Position numbers and translations under genes: made by a program. A stretch of 19,286 bases of DNA from contig JAYTTN010000480.1 of the NCBI GenBank assembly GCA_043745295.1, positions 1-19,286 on the forward strand, written 5' to 3'. Numbering within the stretch: position 1 is the stretch's first letter; every line of letters begins with the position of its first letter. The stretch comes from JALHQU01 sp043745295. GTDB taxonomy: Bacteria; Planctomycetota; Planctomycetia; Gemmatales; Gemmataceae. This document shows, in pieces, positions 1 to 7,000 of this stretch. Under the pieces are notes generated by a model. It saw only the letters and a list, made by a program, of their open reading frames with translations. It was not told the DNA's origin and made no database searches.

Positions 1-288
1 CCGCTGCCGAACCCGTTCGGCGTGCGGGCCGACCACGAGGCGGGCGTCGGCCTGCTGGAGGACCGGCGGTTCAAGCAGATGCAGGTCCGCTTCGCCGAGA
101 AGCCGAGCGACGCCGTCCGACAAGTGGTCCGCGAGGCCGGCTGGCAGTGGCGGGCGACGGACCAGGCGTGGACGAAGCAGATCGACCCGGCCGCCGCGTG
201 GCGGACGCGGGCCGAGGCGACGGCCCTGTTCGACCGCGTGGCCGGGATGGTCCGCGACGAGAAGGGCCTCGGCCGCGAAGTCGGCTGA
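1..288 (+). CDS. C-terminal part of an unrecognised (plasmid-type) protein, 5' truncated by the window
   Basis: The reading frame is open from base 1 and ends with TGA at 286-288, so only the last 95 codons are visible and the true start lies upstream. The GTG at 22 is probably internal. The visible part is charged and rich in Arg and Ala. A segment around codons 27-60 carries KPSDAVRQVV, then GWQWRATDQAWTKQ. That layout of a short helix followed by an aromatic G-[WF]-x-W strand resembles C-terminal segments of large proteins encoded on plasmids and integrative elements. I cannot name the family with confidence. It lies upstream of plasmid partition genes on the same strand, which fits a mobile-replicon gene. 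A strong hairpin follows 80 bases after the stop. That it is a real gene is fairly likely from its uninterrupted frame; the function is unknown. Confidence 0.5.
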   Translation, partial: PLPNPFGVRADHEAGVGLLEDRRFKQMQVRFAEKPSDAVRQVVREAGWQWRATDQAWTKQIDPAAAWRTRAEATALFDRVAGMVRDEKGLGREVG

Positions 289-367
289 CCGCCGCCGGAC
301 GGCCGAGGAACCCGACCCCTTCTCCGGCTCCCTCGGGCTCTGGTGATTCCCCGGAAGAAGGAGTACG

Positions 368-440
368 GCCGTCGGTCGCCGTGTCGGGTCGGGGTGGGGG
401 CCCCATTCCGTGAACCCACCCCGACACGGCGACCGACGGC
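368..440. repeat. Long perfect inverted repeat (21-bp stem, 31-nt loop)
   Basis: Bases 368-388 and 420-440 are perfect reverse complements over 21 bp, starting GCCGTCGGTCGCC. An inner GGGGTGGG (391-398) can pair with CCCACCCC (415-422) in an alternative, shifted register. No T-tract follows, so it is not a textbook intrinsic terminator, although such a stem right after a gene could still end or stabilise the upstream transcript. Alternatives are a plasmid single-strand or nicking structure, or the remnant of a small palindromic element. Confidence 0.8.
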
Positions 441-466
441 GACGGTGATCCCGCGCGGCACCGCCG

Positions 467-483
467 TGCGGCCGGAGGCCGCA
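467..483. repeat. Short perfect hairpin
   Basis: TGCGGCC (467-473) and GGCCGCA (477-483) are perfect 7-bp arms around a GGA triloop, 27 bases after the larger hairpin. The sequence can form this stem. Its role is unknown, and in DNA this rich in G and C such stems also arise by chance. Confidence 0.4.
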
Positions 484-548
484 GGTACGCGGGTCCGAGA
501 CGAAAGCCTTTCCGAGAAACCACTGGGACGGATGGCCGTCCGGTCGGC

Positions 549-804
549 ATGACGGGCAGCCAGCAAGCCGGACGGCAGGCCTGCCTGCCTCCTGGCTGGC
601 CGACAAGCTGGCCAGAAATCCTGCCGTCCAGTCAGCCGTCCGTCTTGCTGGCAGGGCGGCCAGTTTGCAGGCTGTCCAGTCGCCCAGTCAACCGGCCAGT
701 CCGCCAGCCAGTCGTGTGGCCGGAATGCCACACGGCCGGCCGGAATGCCGGGCGGACGGACTTCCCGCTTGCCAGTCGGCCGGCCGCGTGGCAGACCGGA
801 CGGC
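549..804. promoter_or_regulatory. Repeat cluster before parA: candidate parS/centromere or operator
   Basis: Six copies of CCAGTC start at 628, 676, 684, 696, 708 and 772; three of them (684, 696, 708) are spaced exactly 12 bp apart. GGCCGGAATGCC occurs at 718-729 and again at 738-749, a 20-bp period. GTGTGGC (714-720) and GCCACAC (727-733) form a perfect inverted repeat around the first copy. GGCAGGCCTGCC (574-585) is a perfect 12-bp palindrome. The cluster ends at the parA start codon. Plasmid partition operons usually have their centromere or operator beside parA, so this is a reasonable candidate, but no known parS sequence is recognisable. Confidence 0.45.
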
Positions 805-1467
805 ATGATCGTCGTCGTCGCCAACGCCAAGGGGGGAGTCGGGAAGAGCACCGTCGCGGTGCACCTGGCCGCGTGGCTGCGTGCGCGGGGCCGGACGGTG
901 GCCCTGGCCGACTGCGACGCCCAGGCGTCCAGTTCGGAGTGGTGCCGGGAGGCCCTGCCCGACGTCCACGCCGTCCGCCTGACCACCCCCGAGGAGATCA
1001 TCGAGCAACTGCCGCCACTCGCCCGCGAGTTCGAGTTCGTCGTCGCCGACGGCCCCGGCAGCAACGTCGACACGTCCCGCACCCTGCTGCTGGTCGCCGA
1101 CCTGGCCCTGGTGCCGTGCAAGGCGTCGATGCTCGAGGTCCGCGCCCTCGACCAGGCCACCCGGTTCATCCGCCAGGCGCACCAGGTGCGGCCCGGCCTG
1201 CCCCGCGTGGTCATCATCCTGAGCATGATCGGGAAAACGTACCGGCTGACCGCGGACATGCGGACGGCCGCCGCCGCCCTCGGCCTGCCGCTGGCCAAGA
1301 CGCCGCTGGTGCTGCGGCAGGTGTACGCCGACGCGCCCGGCCAGGGGGCCGTGGTCGCCGGCATGGGCCGCCGCGCCGCCGAGGCCGCCGCCGAGGTGGA
1401 GGCGCTGTTCCGCGAGCTGCTGCCCGACGTCGCCCGCGCCACCCGAACCAAACGCCAACCAAGCTAG
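805..1467 (+). CDS. parA: ParA-family plasmid partition ATPase
   Basis: This 220-aa protein is a deviant-Walker P-loop ATPase of the ParA/MinD type, which drives segregation of plasmid copies over the nucleoid. The signature KGGVGKS is at residues 9-15, with its extra lysine at position 9. The A' aspartates are in ALADCDAQ (D36, D38) and the Walker B-like ADGPG is at 81-85. There is no N-terminal DNA-binding extension, so it is the small, type Ib-like form. I chose ATG 805 because the P-loop strand begins directly there. An in-frame ATG at 745 would add a low-complexity Arg/Gly/Pro stretch that lies in the repeat cluster. No good Shine-Dalgarno precedes 805. The stop codon overlaps the ribosome binding site of the next gene, so the two are surely co-transcribed. 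The family call is firm; the role in partition is inferred from context. Confidence 0.9.
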   Translation: MIVVVANAKGGVGKSTVAVHLAAWLRARGRTVALADCDAQASSSEWCREALPDVHAVRLTTPEEIIEQLPPLAREFEFVVADGPGSNVDTSRTLLLVADLALVPCKASMLEVRALDQATRFIRQAHQVRPGLPRVVIILSMIGKTYRLTADMRTAAAALGLPLAKTPLVLRQVYADAPGQGAVVAGMGRRAAEAAAEVEALFRELLPDVARATRTKRQPS

Positions 1468-1470
1468 GAG
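1466..1470 (+). promoter_or_regulatory. Shine-Dalgarno of the ParA partner gene
   Basis: AGGAG lies 5 bases before the ATG at 1476 and overlaps the TAG stop of parA. It is one of only two clear ribosome binding sites in the window, and it fixes the start of the small gene and suggests translational coupling. Confidence 0.75.
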
Positions 1471-1475
1471 AACCC

Positions 1476-1757
1476 ATGACCCCGCGCCGCCCCCTGATCG
1501 ACGGCATCGCCAAATCGCTGCCCGACATCGACCCGGCCGCCGCCGCCGGCTTCATCGCCGGCCGCGGCGCGGCGACCCGCCCGGCCGACCGCGCCTCCCG
1601 GTCGCCGCTCACCTCCCGCCTGCGGAAGGACATCGCCGACGCCCTGAAGCGGGCGTCGCTGGAGCGGCAGTTGAGCGGCGAGATGCCGTCGGCGGTGCAG
1701 GACATCCTCGATGACGCCCTCATCCCCTGGCTGACCGAACGCGGCTACCTGTCGTAA
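1476..1757 (+). CDS. Small partition partner, putative DNA-binding protein (ParB/RHH-like role)
   Basis: This is a 93-aa protein encoded directly behind parA, with its ribosome binding site overlapping the parA stop. The first 45 residues are Ala/Pro-rich and probably flexible. The C-terminal half (about residues 46-93) is a compact helical unit beginning SRLRKDIADALKRASLE and ending PWLTERGYLS. The basic strand-like start followed by two helices resembles ribbon-helix-helix or CopG-type DNA-binding proteins, a common kind of second protein in type Ib partition systems. By position it should bind the partition site and stimulate ParA. The fold is my inference from the pattern, not a firm family hit. 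The reading frame is open far upstream through parA, but the strong Shine-Dalgarno supports ATG 1476. Confidence 0.7.
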   Translation: MTPRRPLIDGIAKSLPDIDPAAAAGFIAGRGAATRPADRASRSPLTSRLRKDIADALKRASLERQLSGEMPSAVQDILDDALIPWLTERGYLS

Positions 1758-2079
1758 TCCCGGAAAACTCCGAGCGAAGCGAAACGGCCGGAAACGGCTC
1801 CCGGAAGGCCGAAAGGAGTGTTCGGCTGCCAGGGGAGCGGTCGAGGGCGGTTCGCGCCTGGGAGGGGTGATTCCGGGCGAAAATGACGGGTGTCGGCCAC
1901 CGAGAAGTCCGCGGCCGAAGTCGGAGCGACCCGGTCCCGCCACCCCGATCCCCTCCCGCCAGCCCCTTCACGAACCCGCGTCACCCTCGGAATCGGTGTA
2001 CCGCATTCGCTCCATTCATCCCAGGCAACGGAGCGAAGGGGGCCGCGGTGGCGACCACGTCCCGCCGGCCGCGACCGAG

Positions 2080-2088
2080 TTATCCCCA
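2080..2088 (+). promoter_or_regulatory. DnaA-box-like site
   Basis: TTATCCCCA differs from the consensus DnaA box TTATCCACA at one position. It stands next to the AT-richer tract and about 100 bp before the iterons, the usual order in iteron-controlled plasmid origins. A single 9-mer can occur by chance, so confidence comes from the arrangement. Confidence 0.45.
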
Positions 2089-2097
2089 GGCACGGCC

Positions 2098-2138
2098 GTT
2101 AAAGGGGTTAAATCTCTTCCTTGAAGTTAAGCAGTTAA
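2098..2138. promoter_or_regulatory. AT-richer tract with four GTTAA repeats (candidate DNA unwinding element)
   Basis: GTTAA occurs at 2098, 2107, 2126 and 2134 in a short stretch with much lower GC than its surroundings. Placed between the DnaA-box-like site and the iterons, it matches the position of the duplex-melting 13-mers of plasmid origins. The function is inferred. Confidence 0.45.
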
Positions 2139-2182
2139 GGTCGCGGGAAGGCCTTGATTTCCCCGTCGATTCCGGCGACTCG

Positions 2183-2485
2183 TGCGCCCGAAAGGCCGAA
2201 CGGATGCGCCGAATAGGCCGAGGCCGGATGCGTCCGATCGGCCGAGTAGCGTGCGCTTGTTCGGCCGAGCCGGCGGGTGGGGTCCGTGGCTCACGTTCCG
2301 ACTGCGCCCGATAGGCCGTGCGGCGGCGGAGGCGACGATTCGAGGGCAACAGACGGGGAAACGCGCCGCGAGGGGAGGGGGAAAGCCCCGATCCGAGGGT
2401 GATTCGGGGCCTCGACGGGTGGGACGAGGGCGTTTCGACAACCGGCGGTGGTCGCGCGGACCGCCGCTGCGCCCGATAGGCCGTG
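2183..2485 (+). repeat. oriV: Iteron array: six 18-bp direct repeats of a plasmid origin (oriV)
   Basis: Copies of a TGCGYCCGATNGGCCGNG-like 18-mer start at 2183, 2205, 2229, 2252, 2303 and 2468. The first four are 22 to 24 bp apart, about two helical turns, so a protein could dock on one face of the DNA. The last two copies are identical (TGCGCCCGATAGGCCGTG); the fourth is the most diverged. The array lies beside the 3' end of the rep gene. Rep binding to such iterons both starts replication and sets copy number in this type of plasmid. Binding by the neighbouring Rep is inferred. Confidence 0.65.
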
Positions 2486-2494
2486 CCGGACCGG

Positions 2495-3415
2495 TCAGCC
2501 GATGGACGTGTCCAGGAGCGGGTGGGCGGCCGGCGTCACCGCCCGGTGCGGGTTCCGCTCGAACCGGTAGGCCGGGTCGGACGCCGCCAGCCGGCTCCGC
2601 CGCAGGAAGTGCACGACCTCCTCGCCGGCGGCGTTGCGGGACGGGGTCATGGCGTATTCCGGCAGCGAGTTCGCCTCCACCAGCTTGCGGATGTCGAGGG
2701 CGAAGTCGGAGAAGCGGGCGGTCGAGCCGGACTTCTCGTACAGCTGGCGGGCGGTGAACGCCCAGCCCACCTCCTGCCGGCCGGCGTGCTTGCGGGCGAC
2801 GCGGTACAGCCACCGCTCGATGCCGCCGGTCAGGAGGAAGTAGTCCTCGTGAATGGTCAGCACGCCGCCCTTCATGACGATCCCCTGGTACAGCCACTCC
2901 GGGACGGTGATCGTCATCCCCTGCGGCTCGCCGGTCGCCTCGTCGGTCACCTCGGTCCAACTCTCCAGCCAGTGGAAGGAGGCGAACTTCTTCTTGCCGT
3001 CGGCGCGGATGTTGGTGCGGACGGCCGTGTGGGTGAGCCGTTCGAGGGCGGCCCGCAGGCGGACGTAGTGGTCGCCGCCGGTGTCCCGGCGGATCGCTTT
3101 CAGCACGTTGTGGGGATGGAAGTGGAGGGTGCGGGAGGGGGCGAGGCCGCGGTCGAGGGCCTCGGTGATCTGGGTGGACGCCCACAGCAGGATGTCGGCG
3201 TCCCAGATGGTGGCCATGCCGAACTGCGGGTTGGCGGACACCTCCACCCACACGTCGCCGACGCGGTACTCGATCTTGGCGAAGCGGGGCCGCTTGGCCA
3301 GGCTGAAGAACGGCCGCTCCATCGTGTCCCGCTGGTCGCGGATGGGGATGTCGGCGAACCGGGCGGCGAACAGGTCGGGCTGGAAGTCGCCCTTGGGCGG
3401 GAGGCGGCGGGTCAT
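2495..3415 (-). CDS. repA: RPA-type plasmid replication initiator protein
   Basis: This 306-aa protein is recognised as a member of the replication initiator protein A (RPA) family. Supporting segments are TMERPFFSLAKRPRF near residues 30-45, a TIWDADILLWASTQI-type helix, LHFHPHNVLKAIRRDTGG, then RLRAALERLTHTAVRTNI, and YFLLTGGIERWLYRVARKHAG. These build the tandem winged-helix units that bind iterons and open the origin. I start at the ATG at 3413-3415 because family members begin a few residues before the conserved region. An upstream ATG at 3515-3517 would add 34 residues of poor quality. The gene runs toward the iteron array and is divergent from the giant RHS gene. It marks the segment as a plasmid or an integrated plasmid. 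Confidence 0.85.
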   Translation of the reverse strand: MTRRLPPKGDFQPDLFAARFADIPIRDQRDTMERPFFSLAKRPRFAKIEYRVGDVWVEVSANPQFGMATIWDADILLWASTQITEALDRGLAPSRTLHFHPHNVLKAIRRDTGGDHYVRLRAALERLTHTAVRTNIRADGKKKFASFHWLESWTEVTDEATGEPQGMTITVPEWLYQGIVMKGGVLTIHEDYFLLTGGIERWLYRVARKHAGRQEVGWAFTARQLYEKSGSTARFSDFALDIRKLVEANSLPEYAMTPSRNAAGEEVVHFLRRSRLAASDPAYRFERNPHRAVTPAAHPLLDTSIG

Positions 3416-4024
3416 GGCCGGGAGGGTAGATCGGCGCGAAGAGAAGCGCAAGCGGTTTGTCGGGGCGGAGCGGGGTGATACGGAATCCGGGACGTAATCC
3501 ACGCAACGCGGTGCCAATCGAAAGCACTCGGCGAACTTCGTCCCACGACGCCGGGTGACTTCATCGCCTCGAAATCTCTAGCAATTCAAGCATTCGACTC
3601 GCCCGGCACCTTCATCGAGCTTCCCACGCCCGCACCGACGCTCCTGTGATGTAAGGTGATCATTACACGCTTCGCTTTTCCAGCCATTTCCATGGCCCGA
3701 ACGTGCGGTTTTTCCAGCCGATTTCACTCTCGTGGAACGAGGACGGGAGACCACCGACGTTCCAAGGTGATCCGCGAGTGAGGAACGAAGGCGCGCGAGA
3801 AAATGACGAATAAGCCAATTTTACCGATTTCGCGGTTGATAGAAACCAGGAGTTTGGTTACCCTTCCTCAACTCTTGCTTCCTGGCATACCTGAATTCTG
3901 ATTCGACCAGGAGCCATTTTCGGACGGCGTTGGTGCCGAGTGCGGTCACGACGAGAATTCGACTCAACTGCGTTTCGGATCAACCGAACGCCAATAATCT
4001 TCCCTACAAGACGCCCCCCCAGCA
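3416..4024. other. Non-coding gap between rep and the RHS gene (divergent promoters expected)
   Basis: No protein gene or RNA gene is recognisable. As the 5' ends of rep (minus strand) and the RHS gene (plus strand) face each other here, both promoters should lie inside. GC content is clearly lower than in the genes, notably around 3780-4000. An inverted pair TGTAA (3650-3654) and TTACA (3663-3667) surrounds TGATCA and could be a regulator site. I cannot assign -35/-10 boxes with confidence. Confidence 0.5.
3472..3499. repeat. 28-bp dispersed repeat, copy A
   Basis: The unit around GATACGGAAT and CGGGACG matches 18039-18066 at 25 of 28 positions in the same orientation. It lies just upstream of the rep start codon. 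The pair brackets the whole 14.5-kb cargo with the RHS, IS and ELWxxDGT genes. It may be an intergenic repeat family or the trace of a recombination site. Confidence 0.5.
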
Positions 4025-7000
4025 ATGCACCGCACCTTGTTCGCACGCACCTGGGACGCGCTCGTCGCGCGGAAGACCGCCCCATGCGAGCGGCGCATTC
4101 GTGGGACTGGCTTGTCGGTCACCCACCTCGAAGACCGCATCACCCCGACGGGACCGACATTCGATTACACGTTCACCGAGATGGCTCTCGGCTCCATTGT
4201 CACGGTGATCGGCTTGAATGGGCAGAGCGTGACAGCCGTCGCCGATCACCTGGACTCGACCGGGAAGAATGCCCTCGCGACCGTCAACGCTCCCGACCCC
4301 GCAGGCGTCGGCGTGAACGGACAGTCGTACTGGAACGTTGAGGTCGAAGTGGCGAACGGGTGGCGTGCCACGTCCGTCCTCGCGCCCGTCTGGAACTTGG
4401 ACGGAAGCGTCTACAACGCGCAGACCTTCTGCGACCGGATCTCGCCCGACGGCTTGGCCGAACTCAAGGAATGCCCGCCGCTGTTACCCGGATTGGGCGG
4501 GGCGACGGCGGCGGGGAACGATAGCCACCAAACGACGGCCGACACGGTCAGCGAGGCGGGGGTGGATTACGCCACTGGTCGCGTCCGATACTCGGCGACG
4601 GATGTCGGGCCAAACGGACTCGCCGATCCGTTCGGGCAATCCCGCGACTGGGCCGGCGACACCGGCAACGCCTATGGCCAGCGGCTCGGCAACGGGTGGG
4701 CCAACCCTAACTTGCCGACGGCCCAGTTGCTGGGACTTGGCAACCTGTGGTTCGTCAGCGCCGGGGATTCGGCGCGAATGTTCAAGAAGGTCGGGTCGGA
4801 TTGGGTGCCAACCCTGGGAGGTCAGTCGCGCCTGACCGTCGATGCGACGGCCGGCGAGGTCACGATGACCGACGAGACCGGTGCGACAACCACCTTCTAC
4901 GCTGCGGCGTCGGGCGTCAGCCCGCCGGAGCGGGTGGGGCAGATGAAGCGGTCGGTCGATGTCGCCGGGGTCGCCACCGCGGTGGTGTCTTGGGCCTCGA
5001 ATGGGGCTCCCGCCGAGGTCCGGCGGACGGTCGGTGGCACGACCGAATCGTGGGTCTACAGCTATGGGACGTCCGCCGTCACCGCCAACCTCACGACGTC
5101 GGTCGTGTCCCGCCGGTCGCTCGACGGCGGCACGACGTGGCAGGGCGTCCAGGCGGTGGAGTACGGGTACTACGGGGCGGGCAATGCGAACGGCAACCTG
5201 AACGACTTACGGGCGGTGACGACGCGGGTCGGCGGCCTGACCGGGACGGTGGTGAACACCAGCTACTATCGTTACTACAGGCCGAACGATCCGGTCGGCT
5301 ACCAGGGTCAACTCAAAGCCGTAGTGGCCGGGGCCTCATTCGACCGCCTGGCGGTCGCCTACGCGGTGACATTAGCGACGGCGGACACGTTGACCGACGC
5401 CCAACTCGCCGTGTACGCCGACCGCGTTTACACGTACGACGTGTCCCTCTCCGCCACGAAAGGGCGCGTCACCTCTGTACTCGCTCAGGGGAATGGCTGC
5501 TCCGCGTGCTCGGGCGGACAGGGGCTGTACACGTACGGCTACGGCCGCAACCCGCGCTACGCCTCCATCAACCCGACCGAGTCGCCCGAGGTGGCGCAGA
5601 ACGGGTGGGAGTGGGCCACCCTGGAGACCCTCCCCGACGGCAACAGCAATCGGGTGTATACGAACGCCAGCGGCCAGGCGATGCTGCGGGTGTACACGGA
5701 GACCTCGACCGGACAGCAGACGGAGGCGTACACCGAGTTCGACGCGCTGGGCCGGGTCCGCCGAGTGGCCGACGCGGTCGCCGTCACCGGTTGGGACGAC
5801 CAATACGACGACCTGCTGCACGGCGTTTTGGGGAACTACCAGTTCTTGGCCGACGCTTCGGGGGCGGTGACCGAGTACGTGTACAGTTTGGCGACCACGG
5901 CGACGGCGACGACCGCCGGAGAGGTGGCCGGCTACCTCCGCCGCACCCAGGTGCGCCAGGGCGAGATGGCCCTGCTCGCCGTGCCCCTTTCCGGCCAGAC
6001 GTACTTCGCGCGGACGGGGGCCGGCAGCACCATCTACCCCATCGCCGCCACCACCATCTACCCGATCGACCGGTCGACCGTCCCACTCGCGGCCGACGAC
6101 TTCTCCGGCGGCTCCCTGGGCGCGGGCTGGACCTTGGCCGGGTCGGGCACCTGGGTGCAGTCCGGCGGCGTCCTCACCCAGACTGACAATGCGACGGGGC
6201 TGTCCTCGGGCGGGGTTTTCAAACAAGCCCACCTCACCGGTCAGGCCTGGAACTCGGACCAGGAGATCGTGGCCTCGATCCGGGTCGATTCCTGGTCGGT
6301 CGGATCCTTCGGCGAATGGGCGTCCGCCGGCGTCGGTGTCCGGGGCAACGCGGCGAACGGGTACGGATACTGCCTCGTCTTCCGGGAGGCCGGGTACGTC
6401 CGCTTCCAGGACAACTTCCACAACCTCGGGCCCCAGGTGGCGTTCACCTGGTCGCTCGGCACCTGGTACCGGATGCGGGTGCGGATCGAGGACAACGTCC
6501 TGTACGGGAAGGTGTGGGCCGCCGCCGATCCGGAGCCGGTCGGGTGGATGCTCGCCCTGGACGTGGCGGCGGCGGGGTGGACATCGTTGCCCACCGGCAA
6601 CCCGCATCTGTTCGGCGGTATGTCGGCGGGCACCCCCGAACACATGTCTGCGTCGTTCGACGGCGTCTACGTGCCGGACATCGCCCTGCCGCCGGGGGAG
6701 ACGACCTCGTACGCCTACACATGGTCGGCGGTCAGCCCGCTGCTGACGGCCTCGGTGACGGTGACGGCTCCGACCGTGTCCGTCGCCCAGAACGGTTCGG
6801 GGACACCCGACTCGTCGGTCACCAGTTACGACGACTCCGGTCGTCCGGTGTGGACGAAGGACGCGGCCGGGTTCATTCGCTACACGGCGTACGACCCCGT
6901 CACGGGGACCGTCGTCCGAACGATCATCGACGTGAACACGTCCCTGACTGGCGACTTCTCCGGCCTGCCGGCCGGGTGGACCACCCCGACCGGTGGCGGA

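Larger units (their letters stand above)
289..804. other. Non-coding, repeat- and palindrome-rich stretch upstream of parA
   Basis: No convincing gene lies here: the open frames are short, Arg/Pro-rich readings of GC-rich DNA. The stretch holds one long hairpin (368-440), a second small perfect hairpin with arms 467-473 and 477-483, and a dense field of short repeats from about 549 to 804. It probably combines the end of the upstream transcript with the control or centromere region of the partition genes. That role is inferred only from position and structure. Confidence 0.5.
1758..2494. other. Non-coding region containing the candidate replication origin
   Basis: No convincing protein gene is seen. 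From 1758 to about 2075 there are only short GC-rich repeats and a perfect inverted repeat, TTCGCTCC (2006-2013) with GGAGCGAA (2030-2037). From 2080 to 2490 the region carries a DnaA-box-like site, an AT-richer tract and iterons, described separately. Confidence 0.6.

Noticed and set aside
745..804. Earlier ATG for ParA at 745
   Set aside because: The added 20 residues are low-complexity and overlap the repeat cluster; the P-loop strand starts at ATG 805 as in the family.
2127..3527. Long frames in other phases over the rep gene (466 codons minus, 331 codons plus)
   Set aside because: The RPA-type initiator reads clearly in its own frame; the others are low-complexity.
4014..4020. Run of seven C just before the RHS start, a possible phase-variation tract
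   Set aside because: It lies upstream of the ATG, so slippage would only change the leader spacing, and a 7-mer is common in such GC-rich DNA.
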